DNA of 35,127 bases, taken from the NCBI GenBank assembly GCA_034435835.1, contig DAOTWF010000032.1:1-35127 (forward strand). Direction: 5' to 3'. Made by a program: the position numbers and the translations under genes. Numbering within the stretch: position 1 is the first letter of the stretch; every line of letters starts with the position of its first letter. The notes below the pieces were generated by a model. The model was not told the DNA's origin, made no database searches, and saw nothing but the letters and a program-made list of their open reading frames with translations. The DNA comes from CALJTV01 sp034435835 (GTDB lineage: Bacteria; Chloroflexota; Dehalococcoidia; GIF9; UBA5629). Positions 1-9,531 of this stretch are shown here, piece by piece.

Positions 1-49
1 AAACCCCCCCGCCGCGTTTCTCTATGGGGACCATTGTTAGGATTGAGCG

Positions 50-550
50 ATGCGCAGAGCTCTGAAGGTCATAGATGCCATCAGTGAATGGTCGGGGAAA
101 GTCGTTAGCTTCCTGGTCATTGTATTCACGCTGGTCATTTTGTACGAAGTCGTAGCTCGGTATCTCTTCGATTCGCCCACGAACTGGACGTTTGAGGTCT
201 CGTTGGCATTTTACGGTGCCTATATCGTGTTAATCGGTGCTTATGTGCTCCGCGTGGGGCAGCATGTAAACGTAGAAATATTATACGGTCGTTTTCCCCC
301 CAGGGTGAGAGCGGCGGTAGATCTATTTACTTGGTGTCTCTTCTTCCTCTGGGTTGGCTCCATGATATGGGAAGGGTGGCAGTCGGGCTGGCATTCTCTG
401 CTGGTGAGGGAACGTGAACCGACAAGCTTTGGCTGCCCCGTTTATCCGGTCAAACTCTGCATACCTGTGGGAGCATTTCTCCTCTTCCTGCAGGGGCTGG
501 CAGACTATGTGAGAAATGCCGTTCTGGCGGTAACTGGGAGGGAACCCTGA
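50..550 (+). CDS. dctQ: TRAP transporter small permease subunit (DctQ-type)
   Basis: Small membrane subunit of a tripartite ATP-independent periplasmic transporter, which uses an ion gradient to import organic acids delivered by a binding protein. The 166-aa product has four hydrophobic segments (about residues 17-36, 50-68, 88-107, 134-155) and the DctQ-typical N-terminal half with a VxxRYLF-like element after the first helix. The start follows an AGGA element. Its TGA stop overlaps the ATG of the large permease (TGATG), so the two are translationally coupled. The binding-protein gene expected upstream is outside the window, so the substrate cannot be inferred. Confidence 0.9.
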   Translation: MRRALKVIDAISEWSGKVVSFLVIVFTLVILYEVVARYLFDSPTNWTFEVSLAFYGAYIVLIGAYVLRVGQHVNVEILYGRFPPRVRAAVDLFTWCLFFLWVGSMIWEGWQSGWHSLLVREREPTSFGCPVYPVKLCIPVGAFLLFLQGLADYVRNAVLAVTGREP

Positions 551-1863
551 TGTCGCCAGAACTGGCTACCGTTATTCTCTTCGGTTGTCTGGTTCTATTC
601 TTGGCACTGGGGCTGCCACTTGCTTTTACATTGGGAGGTGTGGGTGTAATCGGTATATTGCTCCTCTGGGGTCCAGGTGGTCTCATGGTGGTGGCATCCC
701 AGATGTATGCTGCCATGGGGAAATTCACCCTGGTGGCGGTGCCACTCTTCATCTTTATGGCGATGCTGCTGGAAAGGGCTGGCGTTGCTGACGACATGTA
801 CACCATGATGCACCGCTGGATGGCTGGTCTACGTGGGGGGCTAGCAATGGGCACAGTGGGTATCTGCACCGTGTTCGCTGCTATGTCTGGTATAAGCGGT
901 GCAGCTACTTCCAGTATGGGGGTGATCGCGCTTCCTGAGATGCTGAAGCGAAGGTACGATAAGAAAATAGCAATAGGCTGCATCGCAGCTGGGGGTGCGC
1001 TGGGGATACTTATTCCACCGAGCGTGATAATGATACTGTACGGCGTCTATACCGGCGAGTCCATAGGGGCGATGTTTATGGGAGGGGTCTTTCCCGGGCT
1101 TCTGCTCGCCACTTTGTTTGTAGTTTACATAGCTGTACGCTGTTGGCTGCGACCGGAGGAGGGGCCCCCTTTACCGCTTCCTGAGCGGGCGACCTGGGGT
1201 CAGAAGCTAGCAAGTTTGCGAGCTGTAATTCTTCCGCTGGTCATCGTGGTGATGGTGTTGGGTTCGATATACTTCGGGGTGTGCACGCCGTCTGAGGCGG
1301 CGGCGATAGGTGTGCTGGGGGCTGTGATCTCGGCTGCTGTGTATCGCAGGCTTAACTGGACGATGGTCAAAGAAGCCTGTTACCGCACTGCCGGGCTTAG
1401 CGGTATGATAATCTGGATACTGGCTGGAGCCTATTGCTTCACAGCGCTGTATACCACCACAGGGGTTTCCCACTTGTTACAAGACCTGTTGCTTTCCGTG
1501 CCTGGCGGGCGCTATGCCGTATTGGTCACCATGCAACTGGTGTTCTTCGTCCTGGGGTGTTTTCTTGATCCCGTGGGAATAATCATGATCTGTACCCCGA
1601 TATTTATTCCGGTGGTCCAGGAGCTCGGCTTTAGCACCCTGTGGTTTGCCATTCTTTTCGTAGTGAATATGGAGATGGCTTACTTGACGCCACCGTTTGG
1701 TTTCAACCTGTTCTATATGAGAGCGGTGGCTCCGCCGGGAACGACCATGATGGAAATATACCGTTCTGTGGGTCCCTTCGTGGGACTTCAGGCGCTGGGG
1801 TTAGCCTTGATAATATTGTTTCCCCAAGTGGCGTTGTGGTTGCCTCAAACAATGTTGCGCTAG
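550..1863 (+). CDS. dctM: TRAP transporter large permease subunit (DctM-type)
   Basis: Transport-channel subunit of the TRAP system, 437 aa, the usual length for DctM. The protein is almost entirely hydrophobic, with a dozen or so membrane segments. It carries family hallmarks: the PLFIFMA segment near residue 66, the MSGISGAATSSMG loop near residue 115, and the GILIPPSVIMILYG re-entrant segment near residue 155, with a related repeat in the C-terminal half (LDPVGIIMICTPIFIP near residue 340). It is coupled to dctQ by a one-base overlap and is the last gene of its operon. It ends 45 bases before the convergent GAPDH gene. Confidence 0.95.
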   Translation: MSPELATVILFGCLVLFLALGLPLAFTLGGVGVIGILLLWGPGGLMVVASQMYAAMGKFTLVAVPLFIFMAMLLERAGVADDMYTMMHRWMAGLRGGLAMGTVGICTVFAAMSGISGAATSSMGVIALPEMLKRRYDKKIAIGCIAAGGALGILIPPSVIMILYGVYTGESIGAMFMGGVFPGLLLATLFVVYIAVRCWLRPEEGPPLPLPERATWGQKLASLRAVILPLVIVVMVLGSIYFGVCTPSEAAAIGVLGAVISAAVYRRLNWTMVKEACYRTAGLSGMIIWILAGAYCFTALYTTTGVSHLLQDLLLSVPGGRYAVLVTMQLVFFVLGCFLDPVGIIMICTPIFIPVVQELGFSTLWFAILFVVNMEMAYLTPPFGFNLFYMRAVAPPGTTMMEIYRSVGPFVGLQALGLALIILFPQVALWLPQTMLR

Positions 1864-1907
1864 TTACGTGGATTTGGGGAGGGTGGAGGCGGCTACTGAC
1901 TAGCAAG

Positions 1908-2918
<1,011 letters not shown>

Positions 2919-2940
2919 TATCCTGCCCTCCCTGTTAAAT

Positions 2941-3360
2941 TCAGGATCGCTGCCTATTATAGCTCACCTTTATCCTAGTGCCAATACCTCCCCTGATGTT
3001 CCAGTCTGCAGTAATCTCCATCCGCAGGGGCTCGATGGTGCTAACTAGGTCTTCCAGTATGCGGTTGGTGGCTGCTTCGTGGAACATCTCCACCATGCGG
3101 TAGCTGGTGAGGTAAAACTTGAGCGATTTCAGTTCGACTACTTTCTTGTCAGGTACATATTTTATGTTGATGGTCGCCCAGTCCGGTTGCCCGGGGTTGA
3201 GCGGGCAGAGGCAGGTGAACTCGGCGGTGGTTATCTCCACCTCGTATTCTCTGTCCGGATGGGGGTTGGTCAGGGCTATCAAAAGGTCCTTCTGCGGTTG
3301 CGACTTATATTTGAGCCTCAGCCCCTTCACCTTTTTCTTAAGCTCCTCCATCATCCTCAC
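2941..3360 (-). CDS. queF: NADPH-dependent 7-cyano-7-deazaguanine reductase QueF
   Basis: Reduces preQ0 to preQ1 in queuosine biosynthesis for tRNA. The 139-aa length matches the short, unimodular QueF type. Family features are the EFTCLCP segment (thioimide-forming Cys most likely Cys52, with Cys50 beside it), the QPDWA motif with Asp60, the QueF signature around ELKSLKFYL and the FHEAATN segment near residue 93. The GTG start overlaps the stop of the upstream hydrolase (GTGA), but ATG codons 3 and 4 are also possible starts. No other queuosine gene is visible nearby. Confidence 0.9.
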   Translation of the reverse strand: MRMMEELKKKVKGLRLKYKSQPQKDLLIALTNPHPDREYEVEITTAEFTCLCPLNPGQPDWATINIKYVPDKKVVELKSLKFYLTSYRMVEMFHEAATNRILEDLVSTIEPLRMEITADWNIRGGIGTRIKVSYNRQRS

Positions 3361-4352
3361 TCCCCTGTCCAGTACAGGTCCAAGCCGTCCTTGGTGAACT
3401 TCTGTGCTCTGCCTTTGCTGGTCAGGTATTTGAGGTGAGCCAGTGTCTCCAGCACTGCCAGCCTTTTATCGAAGTTGGAAAGCTTGGAGAACGGTATTGG
3501 TTCGCCTGCGGGCATCCACAATATCTCGCTCGCTATCTGGTAGGCGGTCTTCATCTCGTCCTCCGCGGCGATGACTATTGCCCGCTCCCGCTCCTGGTGG
3601 TGGTACAATAGCTCGTTTATGCGCAACCTGATCCCGGAGAAAACGGAGCCGTGTCCAGGAAAGACGAGGTTGATATCGAGCTGGGTCAGGGCTTCCAGTG
3701 CCGCAAGGAAGTCGCCCAGCGGGTTATCACCCGACTGAGGATGGAAGCCAATGTGTGAGGTGATATCCGGCAGGACATGGTCGCCGGAGAACAAGAACTT
3801 CCTCTTGGGCTCGTAGAGGCAGATGTGGCCCGGTGAATGGCCCGGGGTGATGATTACCCTGAGCTCTGCTGAACCGAGCGAGATCTTTTCTCCGCCCTTG
3901 AGCTTGTTGTCAGCTGTCACCATCCCCACGAACTCGCGCAGCGGCATGGCAACCTCAACCAGCTCCGGCAGGTCCTCTTCGGGGACGCCGTTCGCTTGGA
4001 GGAGCTCCCTCATCTCTGCCAGCAGGCTCTCCGGGTTCTGATAGCGGGACTCCAGCAGCTTCTCTTCGGTCTCACTGAAGGCAACTGTTGCTCCGGTCAT
4101 CTGTTTCAGTTTTGCTGCCATTCCGTAGTGGTCGGGATGGATGTGGGTGATGATGATGTGGGTTATGTCTTTAAAGCCGAAACCCCCCAGTTTTAGCCCG
4201 TCCCTGAGCGCAGCGAAGGCTTCAGGTGTGTCGAATCCGGTGTCTATGAGTACATTGCCCTTGTCCCCATGCAATACATAGACGTTTACGTGGTCCAGCG
4301 AGCCACCCGGGAGGGGAACTTTTATCTGGTGTACGCCTTGGATTATTTCCAT
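3357..4352 (-). CDS. Metallo-beta-lactamase superfamily hydrolase
   Basis: Metal-dependent hydrolase of the metallo-beta-lactamase fold, 331 aa. The metal-binding motif HIHPDH starts at His70 (His70, His72, Asp74, His75), followed by HSPGH, SGDHVLPD and FPGHGSV, so all canonical ligands are present. A C-terminal helical extension resembles the MBL proteins often annotated as glyoxalase-II-like. The open frame extends upstream into enolase, but I chose the ATG at 4352 because GGAGGT precedes it and homology begins at MEIIQG. It starts one base after the enolase stop and overlaps queF by four bases. The substrate is unknown. Confidence 0.85.
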   Translation of the reverse strand: MEIIQGVHQIKVPLPGGSLDHVNVYVLHGDKGNVLIDTGFDTPEAFAALRDGLKLGGFGFKDITHIIITHIHPDHYGMAAKLKQMTGATVAFSETEEKLLESRYQNPESLLAEMRELLQANGVPEEDLPELVEVAMPLREFVGMVTADNKLKGGEKISLGSAELRVIITPGHSPGHICLYEPKRKFLFSGDHVLPDITSHIGFHPQSGDNPLGDFLAALEALTQLDINLVFPGHGSVFSGIRLRINELLYHHQERERAIVIAAEDEMKTAYQIASEILWMPAGEPIPFSKLSNFDKRLAVLETLAHLKYLTSKGRAQKFTKDGLDLYWTGE

Positions 4353-4353
4353 G

Positions 4354-5655
4354 CTATTTACCTCCGTGTCTCTGGAAAATCTCCTTGCCCGGGAAGCGAG
4401 CTCTGGTGCCCAGTTCCTCTTCAATCCTGAGCAGGCGGTTGTACTTCGCCACACGCTCGCTGCGGCAGGGGGCACCGGTCTTGATGAGCCCCGAACCCAT
4501 AGCCACCGCCAGGTCAGCGATGGTGGTGTCTTCCGTCTCACCAGAGCGGTGGCTGATTATGGTCAGCCAGCCAGCCTTCTGAGCCCTCTTTACCGTGTTG
4601 ATTGTCTCGGTAAGCGTGCCCACCTGGTTGGGCTTTATTAGAATGGCATTGGATGCCCGCCTGGCGATGCCGGTTTCCAGACGCCTGAGGTTGGTCACAT
4701 AAAGATCGTCCCCCACCAGGGCGATTTTATCGCCTAATCTCGCAGTGAGTGCCACCCAGCCGTCCCAGTCGTCCTCAGCCAGCCCGTCCTCGATGCTCAC
4801 GATGGGGTAGTCGTCCACCCAGCGGGCGTAGTACTCGATGAGCTCGCTGCTGGTGAGGGAGGAACTCTCACGGCTGAGTAAATACCTGCCGTCCTGGTAG
4901 AAGCTGCTGGCAGCGGGATCGAGGGCTATGAAGCAGTCCTTACCCGCTTTGTAGCCCGCTTTTTCAATGGCGACAAGTATCAGTTCCACCGCCTCTTTGT
5001 TCGACTTCAGCGATGGGGCAAAACCGCCCTCGTCTCCGACGTTGGTGCTCAAGCCCCTGTCCTTGATGACCTTCTTCAGGGCATGGTAGACCTCGGTGCC
5101 CATCTGGAGTGCTTTTTTGAAGCTGGGGGCACCGGCGGGCACCACCATGAACTCCTGAAAGTCTGTGGAGTCAGCAGCATGTTTACCGCCGTTGAGGATG
5201 TTCATCATCGGCACGGGCAGGAGGCTGACAGAATTGCCGCCGAGATAACGGTATAGGGGCAAGCCGCGGGACACGGCAGCGGCTCTGGCTACTGCCAGAG
5301 AGACGCCGAGTATGGCATTGGCACCGAGACGTGACTTATTTTCGGTGCTGTCCAGCTTGATGAGCTTTTCATCGATGGTTTCCTGCTCTGAAGCTGCCAT
5401 ACCGAGCAGCGCCGGTGCTATTTCCCTGAGAATATTTTCCACCGCCCTGAGCACACTCATGCCGCCGTAGCGGGACCTATCGCCATCGCGTAGTTCCACG
5501 GCTTCGTATTTGCCCGTACTGGCGCCGGAGGGGACAGCGGCAGTGCCAAAGCTACCGTCGGACAGTTCCACATCTACTTCTACGGTCGGGTTGCCCCTAG
5601 AGTCCAGGATTTCACGGGCGGCGATTTTACTGATGGTTGCGGGGCTTCTTGTCAT
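4354..5655 (-). CDS. eno: Enolase
   Basis: Interconverts 2-phosphoglycerate and phosphoenolpyruvate; cytoplasmic and Mg-dependent. From the chosen ATG the protein is 433 aa, the usual length. It begins with the enolase N-terminus (AREILDSRGNPTVEVDV) and contains SIEDGLAEDDW, GDDLYVTN, the LIKPNQVGT strand with the catalytic Lys, and SHRSGETED. The frame runs 23 codons further upstream, but the ATG at 5655 has AGGAG in front and matches family starts. Neighbours are a LOG-family gene upstream (10-base gap) and the MBL hydrolase downstream (1-base gap). Confidence 0.97.
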   Translation of the reverse strand: MTRSPATISKIAAREILDSRGNPTVEVDVELSDGSFGTAAVPSGASTGKYEAVELRDGDRSRYGGMSVLRAVENILREIAPALLGMAASEQETIDEKLIKLDSTENKSRLGANAILGVSLAVARAAAVSRGLPLYRYLGGNSVSLLPVPMMNILNGGKHAADSTDFQEFMVVPAGAPSFKKALQMGTEVYHALKKVIKDRGLSTNVGDEGGFAPSLKSNKEAVELILVAIEKAGYKAGKDCFIALDPAASSFYQDGRYLLSRESSSLTSSELIEYYARWVDDYPIVSIEDGLAEDDWDGWVALTARLGDKIALVGDDLYVTNLRRLETGIARRASNAILIKPNQVGTLTETINTVKRAQKAGWLTIISHRSGETEDTTIADLAVAMGSGLIKTGAPCRSERVAKYNRLLRIEEELGTRARFPGKEIFQRHGGK

Positions 5656-5665
5656 GGGATTGCTC

Positions 5666-6169
5666 CTAGCACCTTTTCCGTTCCTTTGCCAGCGCGATGG
5701 CTTTTTCCACGGCATCCACGGCATCCTCGGCGCGGACTATTGACGTATCCTCCCTTTCGTTTCGGGAGAAGGACCAAGTGTTCAAGCCCACGACCGGTGT
5801 GCCGTTTTTTAGGCAGAAGGCGATCTCGCTCAGGGTACCATAATCGCCGCCGATGGCGATTATCGCCTGGGCTGACTTTACTATGACCAAGTTTCTAGCT
5901 TCGCCCAGACCTGTGGCGATGGGGATCTGGACAAACTGGTTGGCTGATGAGGGGCTATCGCCGGGGAGCACGCCGATGGTCGTGCCTGATTCGATAGCGG
6001 CACCGCGGCAGGCAGCCTCCATCACACCGCCCAAACCGCCGCAGATAACTATTGCCCCCCTCTTGGCAAGTTCCCTGCCCACCGTCTCGGCTAGTGCTGC
6101 CTCCTGGGCGGTGCACTGGCTGCCGCCGATTACGCCGATGACTATCTTCCTCTCCGCCACTCTGGACAT
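5666..6169 (-). CDS. LOG-family / TIGR00725-type nucleotide-binding protein
   Basis: Rossmann-like protein of the LOG (lysine-decarboxylase-like) superfamily, about 167 aa. Visible are GVIGGSQC near the N-terminus, ICGGLGGVMEAACRGA, and GGDYGTLSEIAF, which correspond to the nucleotide-binding and PGGxGTxxE-type motifs. The Pro-Gly of the classic LOG motif is replaced, as in the TIGR00725 group, so cytokinin-riboside phosphohydrolase activity should not be assumed. A TTG at 6205 would extend the frame, but it lies inside the -10 box of the promoter at 6205-6232. The ATG at 6169, about 30 bases downstream of the predicted transcript start, is therefore the start. Confidence 0.82.
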   Translation of the reverse strand: MSRVAERKIVIGVIGGSQCTAQEAALAETVGRELAKRGAIVICGGLGGVMEAACRGAAIESGTTIGVLPGDSPSSANQFVQIPIATGLGEARNLVIVKSAQAIIAIGGDYGTLSEIAFCLKNGTPVVGLNTWSFSRNEREDTSIVRAEDAVDAVEKAIALAKERKRC

Positions 6170-6204
6170 AGCACGTTCAAGAATCGGGGAAAAGCCTGAA
6201 GGCA

Positions 6205-6232
6205 ATTATACCACGAAGTCTAACGGTGGCAA
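6205..6232 (-). promoter_or_regulatory. Sigma70-type promoter of the LOG-eno-MBL-queF-gap operon
   Basis: On the minus strand TTGCCA (6232-6227) and TATAAT (6210-6205) are separated by 16 bases. The predicted start near 6198 gives a leader of about 30 bases before the ATG at 6169. The promoter overlaps the end of the small exported-protein gene. Confidence 0.75.
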
Positions 6233-6540
6233 ACCAGAGTTGTCTGGATTTTCACTGTGGCAGAGTTGGATGGAAGCCTGTGTTCTCGGATGTGCTCCTC
6301 TATCCATTGCAACGCCGGCGTTACCACCTCCTCCAGTTTCAATAACCTCTCCTCGGTCAGGTAAAGATTGCGGTCGATTGTGTCTAATTCGGACTGTACC
6401 TCGTCTAGAGCTTCGGCGTTCATCTGAACCAGACAGCTGACGAATTCGCCGATCAGGGCGCTTTTGGGCACAAGGCAACCAGCTGGAGCGGTAAAGGGCA
6501 CTGCGCAGAATAGCAATGCGCTTGCGATTAGTCTTTTCAC
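6220..6540 (-). CDS. Small exported protein, possibly a lipoprotein; unknown function
   Basis: I do not recognise a family. The 106-aa product begins MKRLIASALLF, a convincing signal peptide. It has Cys22 in a PAGC context that resembles a loose lipobox, so either signal-peptidase cleavage is possible. The rest is charged and probably helical (about residues 35-95, rich in E, L and D) with three Cys (22, 36, 104). The start is GTG, with GAGG about ten bases upstream. It is the last gene of the ligA-pth run. The frame is open and coding-like, but the product is small and unsupported by homology. Confidence 0.5.
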   Translation of the reverse strand: MKRLIASALLFCAVPFTAPAGCLVPKSALIGEFVSCLVQMNAEALDEVQSELDTIDRNLYLTEERLLKLEEVVTPALQWIEEHIREHRLPSNSATVKIQTTLVCHR

Positions 6541-6572
6541 TCTAGGTATCCTCTTTGGCGAAGAAGAAATTG

Positions 6573-6588
6573 CTGACCGCCCGGTCAG
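6573..6588 (-). promoter_or_regulatory. Hairpin, possible bacterial SECIS element
   Basis: On the minus strand CTGACC pairs perfectly with GGTCAG around a GGGC loop. Eighteen bases separate the upstream TGA (6603-6601) from the loop. The following CAATTTCTTCTT is only moderately T-rich, so a weak intrinsic terminator is the competing reading. Confidence 0.35.
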
Positions 6589-6591
6589 TCA

Positions 6592-6741
6592 CTAGCAGCC
6601 TCAGCCGCCACCTCCACCTCCTCCACCACCGCCATCTCCGCCACCAGCACCGATGGCGCCGCCTTCGGAAAAGCCCACCTCCAGCTCGACATTAATAGGG
6701 CGCCGGTCTAGTTGCGGGGCTTCAGGACACATTTCTGCCAT
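6592..6741 (-). CDS. Candidate Gly-rich selenoprotein ending in Sec-Gly-Cys
   Basis: A 46-codon frame begins ATG at 6741, eight bases after the pth stop. It runs into a Gly-rich tail that ends in a run of ten Gly and then TGA (6603-6601). Reading through the TGA gives Gly-Cys-TAG, i.e. a C-terminal GG-U-GC. A 6-bp hairpin with loop GGGC lies 18 bases after the TGA, within the usual bacterial SECIS range. This is the same arrangement as the two firm selenoprotein genes in the window. Weak points are a poor ribosome site and no recognised N-terminal domain. If TGA is a plain stop, the product is an unexplained 46-aa Gly-rich peptide. Confidence 0.35.
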
Positions 6742-6749
6742 CAAAATGC

Positions 6750-7334
6750 CTATCGGTTGAAGCGGTTCATGGCTGTGCTCAAGCCCTCGGTGAGCAGACA
6801 TTCGATGGCTTCAGCCACCCTGCTGATAACTGGCCCAATGGCTTTCTCCTCGTCAGATGTGAAGTCGCCGAGGACATAGTCCACGATTATTTTCTCGTCG
6901 GTGGTGGGCGTACCATCTGGTCCCACCGGGCGACCAATGCCTACCTTGATACGGCAGAAGTCTTTGCTGCCAATGGCGGAGATTATGGAGTTTATGCCCT
7001 TGTGTCCCCCGGCGCTGCCACCTTTGCGAATGCGCAGCCTGCCCGGGGGCAGGTCGAGGTCATCGTGGATGACGATGACATTATCGGCGGTTATGGAGTG
7101 CTTTTGCATCAGCCGGCTGACGGCTTCGCCGGAAAGGTTGACGAAAGTCTTTGGTTTTGCCAGCAGCACGGGCACGCCGGCTATCTCGCCGCTGCCGGTC
7201 TGTGCCCGGCACTGGTTTTGCCTGAGGGGGATGGAGTGCACCCGTGCCAGAAGGTTGATGCAGCGGAAGCCGATGTTATGGCGGCTCGAGGCATAAGCCC
7301 TGCCCGGGTTTCCCAGACCTATTATAAGCTTCAT
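6750..7334 (-). CDS. pth: Peptidyl-tRNA hydrolase
   Basis: Releases tRNA from prematurely dropped peptidyl-tRNA. The 194-aa length is typical. The N-terminus GLGNPG, catalytic His19 in SRHNIGF, Asn66 in KTFVNLSG, the HDDLDLPPGRLR segment and the GGHKGI motif are all present. It sits 8 bases downstream of ligA and is probably cotranscribed. No strong Shine-Dalgarno precedes the ATG, so translation may depend on ligA. Confidence 0.96.
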   Translation of the reverse strand: MKLIIGLGNPGRAYASSRHNIGFRCINLLARVHSIPLRQNQCRAQTGSGEIAGVPVLLAKPKTFVNLSGEAVSRLMQKHSITADNVIVIHDDLDLPPGRLRIRKGGSAGGHKGINSIISAIGSKDFCRIKVGIGRPVGPDGTPTTDEKIIVDYVLGDFTSDEEKAIGPVISRVAEAIECLLTEGLSTAMNRFNR

Positions 7335-7342
7335 CGGAGACT

Positions 7343-9370
7343 TTACTTTAGCTGACTTTCGGCACGGCGCAGGAGCTCCAGAAATTCTGCCTCGCTGAGC
7401 TGTTTGATGCCCAGCGCCTGGGCACGCGCCAGCTTGGCGCCGGGGTCGGCACCGACCACCAGGAAGTTCGTCTTTCTGGTGACATCGGAACCCGCCCTGC
7501 CGCCGAGGGCTTTTATTTTAGCCTCCGCCTCCTGGCGAGTGAACGATTCCAGCCTGCCGGTGATGACAAATTCCATACCAGCGAGAGGGAGTTCTTTTGC
7601 TTCAGCTTTCTTTTCCTCAATTCTGACGCCGGCGCGGCGCAGTTTTTCGATGATGTTGCGGTTCTGTTCCTGCCGAAAAAAAGCCACGATGCTATCGGCA
7701 ATCTTTGGCCCTATGGAGGGTATTTCCATTAGCTGCTCTCTGCTGGCTTTAGCCAGTTCATCAATGCTGTGGAAGTGCTCGGCAAGGAGCTCCGCGGTCT
7801 CCTCACCGACGTGGGTGATGCCCAAGGCGAAGATAACCCGTGCCAGGGGACGGTCCTTGCTCTTCTCGATTGAGTTGAGGACATTGGAGGCACTCTTGTC
7901 CCCCATCCTCTCTAGTTTCAGCAATTTTTCTTTGGTGAGTCCATAAATGTCGCTCACATCCTTTACCAGTCCGTTTTCAAACATAGCCTGTGCCAGTTTC
8001 TCGCCGATGCCCTCTATATCCATGGCACCACGGCTGACGAAGTGCTTGATTCGTTCCAGTGCCTGCGCCGGGCAAGCGGCGTTGGTGCAGCGGTGCATGG
8101 CTTCGCCTTCGGGCTTTATCACCTCAGCACCGCACACCGGGCAGCGGTCAGGCATGTGGAAGATCCTCTCCTCTCCGGTGCGGCGGCTGATGACGGGACC
8201 GACCACCTCCGGTATCACCTCGCCGGCGCGCTGTACGATGACCCAGTCGCCGATGCGGATGTCCTTGCGGTGGATATCCTCCTCATTGTGCAGTGCGGCG
8301 CTCTTCACGGTGACGCCGCCCACCTGTACCGGTTCCAGGATGGCGTAGGGGTTGAGGCTGCCTGTCCTGCCCACGTTTATGCCGATGTCTATGAGGCGGG
8401 TGGTGGCTTGCGTGGCGGGGAACTTGTAGGCTATTGCCCATCTGGGCTCTCGCCCCACATAGCCCAGCTCCACCTGATAGGGGATGGGGTTTATCTTCAC
8501 CACCACACCATCGACATCGTAGGGCAGCGTCTCGCGGTACTCCACCCAGTGGCGATAATAGTCACGCACCTCTGCCATGGTTTTACAGTGGGTGACATTG
8601 GGATTTATTTTGAAGCCAAGGGTCTTAAGGTATTGCAGTGTCTCCCAGTGGGTGTCGGGCGCGGTGCCGTCCTCAGCCCAGCCCAGGCCATAGATAAAGA
8701 TGTCCAGTGGGCGCTGGGCGGTGATACGGGGATCGAGCTGTCTCACCGAGCCGGCGGCGGCATTACGGGGGTTGGCGAACAGGGGGAGCCCCTCCTTTTC
8801 TCGCTCTTGGTTTAGCTTTTTGAAGCCTGTCTTAGGCATGTACACCTCGCCCCTGACTTCGAAGCGCCGCGGTGCTCTGTCCTTGGGCACGGAGAGCGGT
8901 ATGCTCTTTATCGTCCTCAGGTTCTGGGTGATATTTTCGCCGCGGTAGCCGTCGCCTCTGGTAGCACCCACCTCGAGTAGCCCGTTCACATAGGTGAGCG
9001 CCACCGCTAGTCCATCTATTTTCAATTCGCAGACAAAGTCGAACTTCCGCCCACCAAGCAAATCTGCAGCACGACGGTACCAGGCTTCAAGGCTTTCATC
9101 ATCGAAGGCGTTTGCCAGGCTGAGGAGGGGCTGGGGGTGCTCCACCACGCCGAAGGCTTCTACTGGGGCAGCGCCGACGCGCTGGGTGGGCGAGTCCGGG
9201 GTGATGAACTGCGGGTATTTAGCCTCGAGTTCCCTGAGCTGGCGCATGAGCTCATCGTACTCAGCATCGCTGATCTCGGGGCTGTCCAGGACGTAGTAGC
9301 GGTAGTTGTGGTAGTTTATCTGCTCCCGCAGCTTCTCTATCTGTTGCTTCACCTCATCCAGTTCTGCCAT
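7343..9370 (-). CDS. ligA: NAD-dependent DNA ligase LigA
   Basis: Seals nicks in DNA using NAD; needed for replication and repair. From the ATG at 9370 the protein is 675 aa. In order it shows the N-terminal Ia domain (YHNYRYYVLDSP), the adenylation motif CELKIDG with Lys117, the OB fold, a four-Cys zinc finger (CPVC then CTNAACP), the helix-hairpin-helix region (GITHVGEETAELLAEHF) and a C-terminal BRCT domain beginning near LAGMEFVITG. The frame stays open 48 codons further upstream, but AGGGGA precedes the chosen ATG and homology starts there. Confidence 0.97.
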   Translation of the reverse strand: MAELDEVKQQIEKLREQINYHNYRYYVLDSPEISDAEYDELMRQLRELEAKYPQFITPDSPTQRVGAAPVEAFGVVEHPQPLLSLANAFDDESLEAWYRRAADLLGGRKFDFVCELKIDGLAVALTYVNGLLEVGATRGDGYRGENITQNLRTIKSIPLSVPKDRAPRRFEVRGEVYMPKTGFKKLNQEREKEGLPLFANPRNAAAGSVRQLDPRITAQRPLDIFIYGLGWAEDGTAPDTHWETLQYLKTLGFKINPNVTHCKTMAEVRDYYRHWVEYRETLPYDVDGVVVKINPIPYQVELGYVGREPRWAIAYKFPATQATTRLIDIGINVGRTGSLNPYAILEPVQVGGVTVKSAALHNEEDIHRKDIRIGDWVIVQRAGEVIPEVVGPVISRRTGEERIFHMPDRCPVCGAEVIKPEGEAMHRCTNAACPAQALERIKHFVSRGAMDIEGIGEKLAQAMFENGLVKDVSDIYGLTKEKLLKLERMGDKSASNVLNSIEKSKDRPLARVIFALGITHVGEETAELLAEHFHSIDELAKASREQLMEIPSIGPKIADSIVAFFRQEQNRNIIEKLRRAGVRIEEKKAEAKELPLAGMEFVITGRLESFTRQEAEAKIKALGGRAGSDVTRKTNFLVVGADPGAKLARAQALGIKQLSEAEFLELLRRAESQLK

Positions 9371-9389
9371 CGCTATTCCCCTGTAGTCT

Positions 9390-9398
9390 AGTATAGCA
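9390..9398 (-). promoter_or_regulatory. Extended -10 promoter for ligA
   Basis: Minus strand TGCTATACT gives an extended -10 element. Its predicted start near 9383 lies about 13 bases before the ligA ATG. No good -35 is visible at the standard distance, as is usual for extended -10 promoters. Confidence 0.5.
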
Positions 9399-9470
9399 CC
9401 CGCCAGATGGCAGTGAGAAGAAGCGGGCTTGTTCTCTCTGGCGAGGCAGTTGTCTCGGTGCCGATGGATG

Positions 9471-9499
9471 TTGCCTGAGAGCGCTGTCTGTGCCATAAT
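9471..9499 (+). promoter_or_regulatory. Sigma70-type promoter of the cyclase-family gene
   Basis: TTGCCT (9471-9476) and CATAAT (9494-9499) are separated by exactly 17 bases. The predicted start near 9506 lies about 26 bases before the ATG at 9532, with GAAGGAGGG between them. It diverges from the ligA promoter. Confidence 0.75.
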
Positions 9500-9531
9500 C
9501 GGGACATCCTGCACTGAAGGAGGGAAAACGA

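Noticed and set aside
1..49. 3' end of a TRAP substrate-binding protein gene
   Set aside because: A short open frame ends at 40, but too little sequence is present to identify it.
6170..6205. TTG start of the LOG-family gene at 6205
   Set aside because: It lies within the predicted -10 box, so the transcript would not contain it; ATG at 6169 is the start.
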